A stretch of DNA of 25,960 nt from Trachelipus rathkii (lineage: Eukaryota; Arthropoda; Malacostraca; Isopoda; Trachelipodidae): contig JABUQX010078235.1 of assembly GCA_015478945.1 (NCBI GenBank), positions 40,001-65,960 on the forward strand, read 5' to 3'. The translations under genes and the position numbers were made by a program. The number at the start of each line of letters is the position of its first letter. Position 1 is the stretch's first letter. Below, piece after piece: positions 1-10,876 of this stretch. Below the pieces are notes generated by a model that was given only the letters and a program-made list of their open reading frames with translations, searched no databases and was not told the origin of the DNA.

Positions 1-1253
1 TGAAAAAGGGCAAGCAAAAGAATGACAGGTTTCATTTCATTCTTATCAGGAGCTTGAAATATATTTTATCTTACAGTGGCAACCTATGCATCTCTTCCAA
101 TTGCTCACTCAAAATTTATAGAAAAATATGAATAATAATATTGATTTGAAGAAGCTCTACTACTATCATGTGCACCATCTGCCTATCTGTGTTGATCTAA
201 AGATGAGCTAGAAATGGGCTGAGAAGTGAATACACAAAGTATCTTGTTTTATGATGGCATAGCAAATCATGATCATTGGAAAATGTGATGTAGGGGAAGT
301 GATCATTAACGAGATTTGGTTGACATTAAATAATTTTTCCACTACTACGTATATAGCTTGAACGGATTAAATAATTTGTCATGGTCTCCGACATTTGCTT
401 CCGATGCATTGTAGATTGTTTTTAGAGCATTGAAGAACTAAATACAGGAATCTTTAATAGTCACCGGTTCAAATTTCACAAGTTAAGATTGAAGAAGCTT
501 CTGCCTAGTGTGGTATATCCGTTATCATGAACTTGTTAGGTAACCACAAAACGGATTATTATGGTGAAGGGATAGTGTTAGAAAACCTGTTCTAATGTTT
601 AAAAATTTTGGTGGTAATATGAACATAACATTGCACTTTCTCTAAAGCCGCATTCAGTTTTTCAGATAATTTTAATTACTTTAGTTAGGAACAAGGGGAA
701 AAGTTCCATCAGGATATAAAGGTCCTTGATGGAGGGAATGTGTCAAGATAGGGGGAACAGACATGGTGGCAAGCTACTGTTAAGAGTTTTCACATGAAAT
801 AGAGATCGTACAAATTACCTTTGTTTTTAACTATAAAAAAATAAGGTCCTAACTTAATTTTTTCTTTATTGTGCTGGTGTGTGAATTTGTAACTAAGATT
901 CTTCTTTGAGATTTTGATTTTACAATGCCCCATCCATTATCTCAAAAAAAAAAAGAGCAGTCTAGCAAAACTAATTTCATATTTGGGAATCGACGTAGCG
1001 AAGTAATCGTTAATATAATTCATTGCATAAAATTATGATTATATAATTATTATTATTATTAATTAATTATTATTATATATTTATTAATTAGTATTATTAT
1101 ATATTATTATTGATTAAATCTACTAAACTCTCCAATGTATTTTTATATTTACAAGAAAGGGAGTGACGACATATTTGAAGAGGGATTTCCAATTTTTCTT
1201 ATATAGTGTTTAGTGAAAACTCTAATTTTATTATTAGTATTTTAATTTCTTTT
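1..1253. other. Unknown arm-flanking DNA, no gene seen
   Basis: This AT-rich sequence has no supportable open frame and is repeated near 20,528-21,770. Differences from the right arm include scattered substitutions (for example near 255, 307 and 527) and two diverged patches (about 565-590 and 800-900). It is the locus into which the LINE inserted. It could be intergenic or intronic host DNA or an older unrecognised repeat. Confidence 0.6.
1021..1115. repeat. Degenerate AAT/ATT-rich tract
   Basis: The stretch is almost pure A and T, with interrupted ATT and TTAA units. The matching place in the right arm (20,670-20,738) is a clean (AAT)n array, so the two arms disagree most at simple repeats. 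Microsatellite slippage or sequencing error could both explain this. Confidence 0.85.
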
Positions 1254-1266
1254 ATCTTTCAGAAGA
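1254..1266 (+). repeat. LINE target-site duplication, 5' copy (left)
   Basis: The 13-mer ATCTTTCAGAAGA occurs here and again at 8593-8605, immediately after an A-tail. The GC-rich LINE 5' end (CCCCGGAAGGGGG) starts directly after it. This is the expected product of target-primed reverse transcription and fixes both LINE ends. The first base could belong to the A-tail, so the duplication is 12-13 bp. Confidence 0.85.
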
Positions 1267-1484
1267 CCCCGGAAGGGGGTATTGATTCTTATTGTGGTGT
1301 TATGCTGTTAATATATAAACTTGTGCATGGCATAGCGATGAGAACCAATGCCGATGCATCTTTGTGTCTCCCCTCCATCCCCCAACACGCGCATGTACAT
1401 TCGTGCAATAGCATTTATCACATGCATTATCTTTCAACCTTCATCCTTTGCCCCTCATTTTTCAAAATTTCCGTCTTTTAATCC

Positions 1485-1536
<52 letters not shown>

Positions 1537-2057
1537 CCCATCCATCAGTTCCTTTAAGTGCTTGTATGTGAGTTGCTCTCCCCATTTTTCTTGTCACAGC
1601 CCCTTGGCTATCCGGTGCCTCTTCCCGCATGGGTTTTTAGTTCCCCCCATACTTCCTCCCCCCCGTGGATGAGAGTACAGAAGATAAACTGGTCCTTTAA
1701 CTCCCCTATGACTGGGCCGCCAATTGTAGGGAACCCGAGGCAAGGCTAACCACTGAAGAGGGTGTTCTGCACATTGTGTGTTTAATCTCGGGCTTTACGT
1801 GAAGATATAAGGTGTCGGGGAGGGGGGGGTACACCGGCGTAGAGTTCCTTGAGGATCTTCCGAGGCCACATCCACAGCCTACCATGCTTGGTGGGGTCCG
1901 GGAGATTGTGTGGGTTTATCTGATGCGGGGAGAAGGATTACCCTTCCTTATGAAATATACGCCTTTCCAGCCCATCCTGTTATTCATTTTTGTTTCATTT
2001 GTTTTATTGTCATAACTGTTCGATCATGAAGACGAAGTTTGTGGTTTAATATGTTTT
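1267..2057 (+). promoter_or_regulatory. LINE 5' UTR, presumed internal promoter region
   Basis: The 5' leader is much richer in G and C than its surroundings, especially 1560-1960, and is interrupted by a T46 tract. LINEs of this group usually carry an internal RNA polymerase II promoter within the leader. No specific core-promoter motif is claimed. Short open frames here (1206-1481, 1558-1749, 1812-2015) resemble no protein known to me. Confidence 0.5.
1487..1532 (+). repeat. Poly(T) tract, 46 bases, in LINE 5' UTR
   Basis: An uninterrupted T run lies inside the LINE leader. The mirror copy is A54 at 20,226-20,279, followed by more A-rich sequence. Length disagreement between arms is expected for homopolymers, both biologically and from sequencing error. 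Confidence 0.95.
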
Positions 2058-4526
2058 ATGGAAGAGTTAATTAAAGATGAAACTATATTAAAGAAAGGCG
2101 AGAATAACATCAACGTCAATTACCATCCGTCTGTTTTCCAGCCAGACCCCACCTTGGTCCCTACTAATTCTAGACCAGCAGGTACCTCTGCTTTTCTTCC
2201 TTCTCCTACACCTGAGGGTCCTTTACATAATTCCAGCGATTCGTCGACTGGTATGCCCCTAACACCCCAGGTGCTCAAACGGTTAGGGCAGTTCCGCAAA
2301 GGTGCCTCCCGTCATAGTCGTTGCTCGAATACATTTACTCCATACGCTGCACCCCCGTCCAGGAATGCCAGCGGATACATCATTTCCGATATATCACATA
2401 CTGCGATCCACTACCTCCAAAGCTCTTACTGAGCACAGAACCATTCTTAGCTATATGCACTTGAAGTAGCTTTTGGAGTTGAAGATCCTCCAGTCACATT
2501 AATGAGAAATGGGTCCCTTCTCATTCAAGCTATTAACCGGAATCAAAGTTCTATTTTGTCATCCTTAACGTCTCTCGAAAACCTTCCTCTTATTTCTACT
2601 ACTGATGAGATGAGAAACACATCTAAAGGCACTATTTATTCTTTTGAACAGAAAGACGAAAATACTGCTGTTATTATGAGAAATCTCCAGCAGAAAAGAT
2701 TTTCCGTTACAAACATTTATAGATTTCCCCCTAGTCGGGACTCTCCTGACCAAATCATCGGTAATTTCTGACCTTTAATACCCCTCCTCCACCTACAAAG
2801 GTAAAAATGGAGTTCACAAGTTACAATGTTCGCACATTTATTCCTCAACCGAGACGTTGCTTTAAATGGTCACCATCGAAAATACTGTAGGGGACCAGAT
2901 GACATATGCCCAGTCTGGGGAGAAATATTTCACACTCCCTGTGAAAATACACCACACTAAAAACTGTGGAGGACCCCACAGTGCTTCTTCCTTCAAATGC
3001 CCGTCTTACCTGTTTGAACTGGAGGTTTTGGAGTTACGCACCATACTGTCCATACATAAATTGAGCAGGAGAGGTGCCATACGCCAGCTTAATGAAAAAT
3101 ATCCCACAAAACGAAGGCAATCTTACGCTACAATTGCAGCTGTCTCCATGCCTCCGCGTGGTAATCCACCGACACAACCCCATTCTAACAGAACTCCTCC
3201 CTCAAATTTCAGCAAAACTCAGGCAGTTATTGTAACCTGTCTGCCTGTATCGTCCACACTACCGACTATCCAAATAGTACAAAAGCAGCCCTAATCCAAT
3301 CTCTCTTCCAAAAAGCCATTAACAACCGTATCCCGAGTATTAGTTTTCAACAAACCAGCAATGAAACTAAGTTGGTTCATTCAACACAAAACTTGGAAAA
3401 CATTTTCTGAAAAGACACACTGTCCCATACCCACCCAATAGGTTCCCCAAACTCACGCAAGAGGACTGTCTCTCTCTCCTCTAATATGCCTCCCACTATT
3501 ACTCAAATTCCTGAAAAAGATGTTCCTAAACACAAAGAAAAGAATAATCACCAAGCGAAAGATTATTCGTTAAAATACAAAGCATCCGAATTTCTAAACA
3601 AAAAAACACATTAATCCAGACGCAAAAAATGCAATTCAGAAGGAAACCTCGCCATACTTCCCATTTCAAGGACAGGTCTATGAGTAGAACCATCCTAGAT
3701 GTATATCCCAAACAAACTATGAACAATGCCAAACACCGAGCATCAAAAGTTTCGCAAATACTCCGCTTCGATCTTGAATCTTCCTAAATATTTTACTCTT
3801 CCGAATTTCCTAATCTCAGCACTCCCCAAGGTTTTCTCCCTAGTGCGGATGAAATGGATAACGGCCCAAAAAGAGCATGTGATGAACCACTTTCTTTTTA
3901 ATGCTTCCTGCGCTTCCGAGAGAGGCGAATGGAAAACTGTCCAACGTAAACGCCGCAAACGCTCTAAGCGTTCTGGATCTGTTGGAGGCATGAAAGGGGA
4001 CCCAGAGGTCTCCATTCTTAAATCAAATTGTCCAATCTCCCAAAACCACTCGCATGATGAATTACTGGTAAAGTCTCCAGAGTCAGACCTTGTCAACCCA
4101 ACGAATCCTATATTGGAACCCAAGATAGCAACCCCAACACCTTTTCAAAAAGATGACGCCTTCCTTCCCCATTTCCATGGAAACAACTCTATATCCCCCC
4201 CACACATTTCTGAATCTGCTTGCTTGGTAGATACTGATACCGCTCCCATTCCTAAACATGAGCATTTTGGTTGCTCTTCCAAAGACCAACCAGATCCACA
4301 CAATAAGATGGACTTGGTTGAACTTAATTTATCTCGCATTCATGGCGAAGCCCCTTCACCAAATACTACTAAAAACTCCTTCCCAAAAGCGGTCGTGCAA
4401 CCCAAATCTTTGTTGTATGACTATTCTTTACCACAAGGATTTGTCGCCCCTCCTCGTCGAGACCCACGTCTCAGTCATTCCTCTTCATCTGAATCCACCT
4501 CCAACACTACCCCTAGTCACATATAG
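2058..4526 (+). pseudogene. LINE ORF1 (gag-like), broken, left copy
   Basis: ORF1 would bind the element's RNA and form its ribonucleoprotein. The ATG at 2058 is used because an upstream ATG at 2050 stops after seven codons. Open pieces are 2058-2432 (124 codons), 2502-2771, 2866-3294 and 3726-4526 (266 codons), in more than one frame. The N-terminal third is rich in Pro and Ser (PTPEGPLHNSSDSS). A zinc-knuckle region follows at about 2850-2995: RRCFK, then NCGGPHSASSFKC, with expected cysteines lost. The C-terminal part holds a basic patch (RKRRKRSKRSGS) and a Ser/Pro/Asn-rich tail. It ends with TAG at 4524-4526, 52 bases before the ORF2 ATG. The right copy keeps a longer open stretch. Confidence 0.82.
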
Positions 4527-4578
4527 ACAGACAATTGTCTCAAAAAGACTATCATCATAATATTTATAACAACACAGT

Positions 4579-7500
4579 ATGGACACTTTCCTTAAATGGA
4601 ATTGTCGTGGCTACCACTCTAATATTGAAGAACTTGTTCAACTAATAAACATATGTACACCCAAGTGCATATGTTTGTAGGAACTTCGACTATGTCATCG
4701 CGACTTCCTTCAACCGTCGGAATATAAATCACCGTTAACCTCTATAGAAAGAGGTGACAATGATAGGGGAGGTGCACAAATACACATTCATAAATCTGTC
4801 CCCTATTCTTCAGCCCCTCTTCAATTTAAACTTCATGCAGTGGCAGCACGAATTCATTTGTCCACCGATCCCTTGACTATCTACCGATGTACTGTGGCTC
4901 CGAGTAAGTGGAATTTACTAAGGTCAACTTAGCTGATCTTTTTAAGCAGCTCCCTACTATGGTTGTTATAATAGGAGACTTGATCATTCTCCGGAACCCC
5001 TCTGTCACTTCGTCTAAGTCCAAGATTCCTGTAGATCTTCTAACCTCCTTTTTCCCTTGGATGCCTTAACACAGGACCATCTACATATGAACGTTTAGAT
5101 ACACACACTTCTTTCTGTATTGCTATTTCCTTTTGTTCCCATTGTCTTATGGATCGCTTTACCTGGTCCCGCTTTGACTTTATTTGGACGGCAGTAATCA
5201 TTACCCAATAGCTTTAAATGTGCTTGTACCGAGCCAAATTAAATCCAATTTCAGCTGCCCTTATACCGAGCGGAGTGGGCTCGCTTCTAACAGGGCCCAC
5301 AGCTTTCCCACTTCTCCCTTCAATAACCGGTTTCCGACTGTATATGATGCCTTTCACCTCTTCCAGCAAGTTGTCATCTCGGCAGCGGAAGCTTGCATTT
5401 CCGCGCAGATGGTCGACAACCCCTTGGTGTCCCAAGAGTGCGCAAAGCCAACCGAGAGGAGAAGAAACTCTACAGGCAATACAAAAGAACCCGTACCACC
5501 CCAAATATGATTATTTTTAAAGAAGCTGCGGCGAGATCTCGGCGAATTAATCACCCAAACGCGTAAACAATTTTTTTCGAAACTTACAATTTCGACTGTT
5601 ATTTCTGGCTCCACAACTCCCTTTCCTAGTGTGGAGGGGGGGGGTGGGGGGATTTGGGGTGGTGGCGTGGGAAGTTACACAGAAAATATTCTTGTCATTC
5701 CAAACAATTCTCACCCATAGCTCCGTTATGGCCTGAATACTAACCGACACCGATCTCCGCTCCTGCTCATTGTTGCACAATGCATTAGGTTATATGAGTT
5801 TTGCTTGCCACTTCGAGCTCTTTTCCGCTATCTGAAGGCCTTTCAAATATTGAGGAGACTAAACACTGCCTGCCAGACTTTTCAACAGCGAAAAGGGAAG
5901 ATATATATCTATAACCTCTTGTTTACAACTTGCAGAGTGTCAAACTGAACTTGTCGAATAGCAAAGACGGTGCTCTCGGTGGTCTAGACATGATTTTCGT
6001 ACATCATGCTCCGTCATACCCATCCCTCGACATCAGCAATTTTGCTGGATCTGTATAACAGAATCTGGATCAAATCTTCTTTTCCATCTATTGGACTATA
6101 CAACTTTTGTAATTCCTTCCCCAAACACTGGGAAGATTCCGAAGTTGGCGTGCAACCGAATAGACTAATTTGCTGATGCTGTCATTCGCTTTAAATTAAT
6201 GGGAGAAAAGTGGTTTTCAGTCTGGTTTCTCCCTGTTCTGGAGAGAGTGGCCAGGCTTTTTCAAACTTCCGAGTTTGGTTTCGGTAAAAATTGTTCGACC
6301 GCGGATCCTTGAAAAACTGGAACCATGACATCCGGGAGCCTTCTCAACTGGTGGGATAGTTCTTCGTATCTTCTCTGACCTTGAAAAAGCTTATGACACA
6401 ACTTGGAAAGAACTGGGATTCTTCTTAAACTCTATTCTCTCGGATTTCCGTGGAAATCTCCCTCTTTTCATTAAATGCCCTGCGTCAAATTAAATCATCC
6501 AGTTCGTGGTTGCCTCTCTATTTCTGTAATTCTCCATCTTTACTTGGAATGCCTTTCCGCAGGGTAAGTGTTCCAAGTGTATTACTATTTGCCTTCGGAT
6601 TTAGTGACATCGGTGCTTCTATCCCAGTGACGGTCAATTTTTCTCTAGATGACTGCGCTATATATAGCCGGTGCCATTTCTCGAACGGCAAACGCCAAAC
6701 TCTCATTTCTCTCCTACCAAAACCTCAGCAGTGCTTTTTAAGAGAAAGGGAACCGAAGAACCGCCAACGATTCTTCCAGCGAGGCCTAACCTTATAATGG
6801 TTCTGCCCATTAACACCGCAACTTCACAGTTCAAATTTCTAGGACTCATTTCAGATGACCACCTAACATACCACAGCACAATAAACTCCTGAAAACAACT
6901 TGTCATCGCGTGCCTGACCTGTTACCGCGTCATCCGTCCTCATAATTCATGAGGTCTGAGTGCTGATCCGCATGTCCCCTTTACATCTGCTCTATCACCC
7001 TAATCCTCTATCGAAGCTTGACCTATGGCTGTAAGTATACTGGGTCAGGCTCCACAATCTTCACTACAGCCTGTTTGGATTCCATCCAAAACGAGGCAAA
7101 TCTGAATTTCCAACTGAGCTTTCTCGATCGTTCCCCTGTGAGCCGACGAATGAAATGTGATGTCCATTCTCACTTGTGCATCAAATAATCTTTGCCTTCA
7201 ACCCCAATACCGTTCTGCTCTGATGAAACCGATTCTGCAAGAGATACCTTAGAATCCTAATTACTGGCCATTTGCAAACAAAGTTCATAACATCCTTAAT
7301 TTCTAACAATCCTTGGCAAAAGGTGCTTGCCCTTTCTCTTTACACGAAAGGTATTATTCACCGTGGCTATTCCCCGCTCCCCACATTTACTTGGCCCTGA
7401 CCTCTTCTCTCTAAATCTAACACCCCTGCTCGCCTTGTTAAAGGCAATCATTCCTGTCCATTCCGTCGTTCACGGGCTGGAATTTGACTCCAGCGTTTAC

Positions 7501-8349
7501 TGACGGCTCCTAAACAAGGGATACAGTGTAGGCCGGTCCTGCTGTTTTCCTGACCGCAACGCGTTCCCATAAACCCTTCCCCCTCCTCATCTTCAATTTT
7601 ACCGGCAGAATTAAATGGCTAATTAAATGATTTGCACTTTCTCGAATCTATTCCTTAACCAAGACCACTCATGTCATTTATTCATGTTTCTCTCAGCGCG
7701 CTCCAAGCGCTATAAAACCCTTTATTCTAAAAAATAATGGTACTCTCTGCTGTGCAGCAATTCTTCGGCTGCTCCATTCCGTAAGAAACAAATCATTCTA
7801 TGTTGCACTCCTCTCATGCAAGGGTAACTGGTAATGAAATCGCTGATAGAGAGGCCAAAATGGCCCTTCTTCTTTTCGGAGCTTTTCCAGGTACCTCCCG
7901 GATGCCAATTGACAAGGCTGCTTCCCATCAACCGATTACTATCTTGCTCTCCTTCTCCGACAAGGTTTTCGATCTTATTGGCAAGAGTGCTGACGAATGA
8001 TCAGCGGGGAGAGAAAAACTTAGAAATATAAAAGCCGATCATCGTGAGTGATCTTCCTCCCACCAACGATAGCAGCGCTTACACGCGGTGATACTTGCAC
8101 GCCTCGTATTGGCCACACCAATATGTACTCACAGTCAACTATATGTTACGGGACTCCCCTCCAATCTGCAAATTTTGCGACCCTCCTCCCATTTGCAAAT
8201 CTGTTCGCCATATCTTCCTTGATGTTCCCAACTGGATCCCATTCGCCGTCGTCACTTTCCTATGTCCATAACACCTTCTAAAAGTTATCCCATATCTTAT
8301 CCGCGAATCTTCCCACTTTAGCAATTACTCTATTTTCTTGTATCATTAA
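4579..8349 (+). pseudogene. LINE ORF2 (endonuclease-RT-RNase H), broken, left copy
   Basis: ORF2 would nick target DNA and copy the element's RNA into it. The ATG at 4579 opens MDTFLKWNCRG, a typical LINE AP-endonuclease start. The endonuclease runs to about 5210, ending near SNHYPIALN (the family catalytic His region); a TAG at 4678-4680 replaces a Gln next to the conserved Glu. Reverse transcriptase lies at about 6190-6800: GKNCSTADP, SDLEKAYDTTW, a damaged PQG motif, and SLDD where an aromatic-x-D-D box is expected. RNase H lies at about 7490-7870 (AFTDGS followed by a stop; TGNEIADRE). A C-terminal zinc motif is at about 8150-8240. It ends with TAA at 8347-8349. Stops and frameshifts occur throughout. 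Confidence 0.85.
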
Positions 8350-8592
8350 GCGAATATTCTTTACAATATTTGATTTTGTTATGTAAGGACTACTTTTAAT
8401 GTAAGGATTTTTTTTTTTTTTAACTTTTTATTTATTTTTGACTGAATATTCATTTCGCCATTCAAATTTTCTTTGACATTTAAAATATATATCTTGCCAG
8501 ACCCACCCATGGAGTTGATTAATTATCATTATTCAACCCAGTGTGGCAGCTTCTTTGTGAGCCGTGGTGGTTCTTGCATGAATAAAAAAAAA
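8350..8592 (+). other. LINE 3' UTR and A-tail (left)
   Basis: An AT-rich 3' region with a T14 run (8408-8421) ends in AATAAA (8581-8586), which merges into the short A-tail abutting the target-site duplication. The polyadenylation signal sitting directly at the tail supports this as the true 3' end. Confidence 0.75.
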
Positions 8593-8605
8593 ATCTTTCA
8601 GAAGA
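8593..8605 (+). repeat. LINE target-site duplication, 3' copy (left)
   Basis: This is the second copy of ATCTTTCAGAAGA, identical to 1254-1266. It separates the LINE A-tail from host sequence that resumes with GGACTTTAATATT. Confidence 0.85.
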
Positions 8606-8934
8606 GGACTTTAATATTATACTTAAACGTTTTAAGTTTAAGAGGCGGGCTTGACCTTGATTTATTTATCTTGATGTATAATAAAATACCATATTAGCTG
8701 ATATTAGAATTTTATCGTTTAGTTAAAACGTAAGAAGGATCCACCTTTGTTAATTGCTCAAGGCATACCAATGGAAGTCGTAGAGATAATAATTATTAAA
8801 TGTTCGTTTAATTATAGATTTTATATTAGTTTTAAATCTTCGACTCTTGCAAGATCCATTCCACCATCTAAGCAATTCAGTTACTTTTCTTCAAGGTGAG
8901 TTATTGTTGCTCCATCGTGTCAGAGAATATTAAA
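8606..8934. other. Host flank between LINE and ATT tract, no gene
   Basis: AT-rich sequence without a supportable open frame. It is matched in the right arm at about 12,950-13,254 with several small differences. Confidence 0.6.
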
Positions 8935-8980
8935 TTATATTATTATTATCTATTATTAATATATAATTATTATATTATTA

Positions 8981-9065
<85 letters not shown>
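8935..9065. repeat. (ATT)n microsatellite, left arm
   Basis: Degenerate AT-rich sequence (8935-8983) passes into a pure ATT array of about 27 units (8984-9065). The mirror array at 12,823-12,946 is purer and longer, about 41 units. Confidence 0.95.
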
Positions 9066-9066
<1 letters not shown>

Positions 9067-9798
9067 AGGCAAAATAAAATAAATTACCGTTGCATGAACC
9101 CGTGACTCAATCAAGATTTTTACTCCTAAAAATTAATTTATTAGTTTTCTAAACCATAAGTCGAAAAGACAAAAACGAATTGAATAGCCTACATTAAATT
9201 TAATATTCCAATTCCTCCGGTAAAGAAGATCGGAGTCTAATGGTTTCCTAATCTTTCTAATGTCACTAGCTTACTCAATGGACTGAATATCGATTACTAC
9301 CGTACATTATATACTCCTAAATTCGTTTGAAATGATGTATGAAAAAGTTTTTAAACTAATATTGTTTAATGGGAACTGAAAAATTCCGAAAGACTTATGT
9401 AATGGTATCTGATAGTAATTAAAGTCTACTCCAATCATAATTGTAGCTCTTTGATAGTTGTGAGAGTGCTTACACTCACGAAATCTGCGAAATGCTTTTT
9501 AATATCTCTTAATTTTGATTGATCTTACTGTGAATTTCAGGGCATGAAAACGTAAATGACAAAAATTTGAGACAAAAGAGACATAAAAGAAAAAATTTCT
9601 TGAGAACCAAATTGGGCTTCTGCATACTGTTTTACCTGAATAAGTTGTGTTTAGTTAAAAAATTCTTGTCTTAGGTCTCGAAGCATTAAATGCTAGAAAT
9701 AAACTGGACATCATTATCAGTAATATCGTTAGAATCTATTTTATGTCCACATTTGGCACCGTCACTGCATACTAGGAAGCGGCGATATTGAGTAAGAG
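9066..9798. other. Unique-looking segment, 646 bp identical in both arms
   Basis: This segment has no simple repeat, no recognised transposon and no supportable gene. Bases 9148-9793 match 12,092-12,737 in reverse complement with no mismatch or gap, checked line by line. The match breaks down at the hAT edge on one side and toward the ATT array on the other. It is presumably host DNA flanking the hAT insertion. Confidence 0.75.
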
Positions 9799-9810
9799 CA
9801 TAGGTGGGCA

Positions 9811-9928
9811 CGATAACGAAAAATGTTATCGCGATAACCGATAAATCGATAACGAAAACCTTATCATCGATAACCGATATCCGATAACTCGTGATAAAAA
9901 TATCGCCGATAAGGCGATAATCGATAAA
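9811..9928. promoter_or_regulatory. hAT subterminal CGATAA/TTATCG motif array (left)
   Basis: About a dozen GATAA or TTATC cores, mostly within CGATAA/TTATCG, are packed into ~120 bases in both orientations. hAT transposases are known to bind clusters of short subterminal motifs, and that is the likely role. The array could also fold into many small hairpins. Confidence 0.65.
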
Positions 9929-10365
9929 TCCAAATTTTTATGTATTTCATTTTATTATAAATAAAATGTTAAAAAAACACGACTTTGGTTTTCAAGAAAA
10001 TGTTTTAAAAATAAATTTATACTCTAAATTCACCTATTTTATAGATTATAATATAAAACTTTCAGTTTTCTTAACCGACACGTAAATGTTCGTATTTTTA
10101 ATATAACATTGTAAAAATGTGTCTAAATCTTATAAATCAAATTTAATTTGTTTTCCCCTTTCAGGGCTATTTTATATAATAAAATTTTAATTTTCTAATT
10201 TATGCTCTGATATTATAGATTCTATAATGTATGTAAAAAGCCAAAGATAAAGGTTAAATAAAGGATTTGAAATGAAATCAAAGAATTAGTTAATACAATT
10301 TATTAAAAATATACGAATAATATAATGTATCCTATTTCGCCTTTGCGGCAGTTTGTATGTTCCCC

Positions 10366-10767
10366 TTAATAAACATTGAGCATATTAAAGTTTTCATCTG
10401 ACAGAGAAATTCTCTTAGCTCTGTAGATATCTTTGCCAAGGGAGAACAATCGCTCCACCGCAGTGCTAGACGGCATTGCAGTACTGTACCTTATAAATAG
10501 ATCAATGAGCACCTACTCATTGTTAAAAGCTAGGTCTGACAGGCTGTCTGTCGATCTCGCCTGCAGCCACTTATTTACAATGAGAGCAGCTTTACTTTTG
10601 ATTGATCTTTGATGGCGTTGACCTTGAGTTAGTTCAGTGCAATCATCAGCATCACAGATGCTGAGTAGTAGTCCTTCTCTTCCATGGCCTTTCCCTCGCT
10701 GCTGCTGGTACTGTTGCATGTTCTCTGAGTCGGTACGCCGCAATAACTTCTTCCACCTTCTCTCCAT
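10366..10767 (-). pseudogene. hAT transposase C-terminal fragment (left)
   Basis: The frame runs from the ATG at 10,767 to TAA at 10,366-10,368 with one in-frame TAG at 10,513-10,515, which splits it into an 84-codon and a 48-codon part. The last part contains STAVERLFSLGKDI and RISLSDENFNMLNV, the hallmark hAT dimerisation (C-terminal) domain. A Gln-rich, basic stretch (QQYQQQRGKG) precedes it. An in-frame stop lies just upstream of the ATG, so this is a remnant of a longer transposase lacking its zinc finger and most of its catalytic core. The C-terminus faces the outer transposon end, as expected for a hAT element. Confidence 0.85.
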
Positions 10768-10876
10768 CAGGGCCTAACCTCTGACTTTCGGCCATTTGTT
10801 GTCTTCAAAAAGCCCTCATATATATATATATCATTATTCATTACATTCATGAAAAGAACTTAAAAATAATTTCAAG
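10768..10876. other. Poorly paired inner part of left arm
   Basis: Here the two arms are hard to align: only short matches remain, around a (TA)n run at 10,819-10,831 and the mirror AT-rich patch at about 10,945-11,020. No gene is seen. This may be diverged transposon sequence or low-quality sequence near the turn-around. Confidence 0.5.

Larger units (their letters stand above)
1267..8592 (+). mobile_element. Dead I/Jockey-type LINE with RNase H (left copy)
   Basis: This is a non-LTR retrotransposon of about 7.3 kb with its whole architecture still visible: 5' UTR (1267-2057), gag-like ORF1 (2058-4526), ORF2 (about 4579-8349), 3' UTR, AATAAA and a short A-tail (8581-8592), bounded by a 13-bp target-site duplication. 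ORF2 order is AP endonuclease, reverse transcriptase, RNase H, C-terminal zinc motif; the RNase H places it in the I/Jockey group rather than CR1, RTE or L1-like families. Exact clade (I, Nimb, Jockey or related) is uncertain. Many stops and frameshifts make it inactive. It reads toward the palindrome axis, opposite to its twin at 13,268-20,514. Confidence 0.88.

Noticed and set aside
1..1253. Host gene exon in the outer arm
   Set aside because: Only short frames between stops, with no recognisable motif on either strand.
1348..1557. Open frame rich in Phe across the T-tract (and its mirror at 20,224-20,433)
   Set aside because: It is a translation of a homopolymer in the LINE leader, with no protein-like motif.
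2565..2753. Antisense open frames inside the LINE ORFs (for example 2565-2753, 3743-4123, 5214-5504)
   Set aside because: They are shadows of the sense-strand LINE coding sequence.
9811..9928. CRISPR-like or satellite array
   Set aside because: Motifs are short, in both orientations and irregularly spaced, with no spacer structure; their place beside a hAT terminus explains them better.
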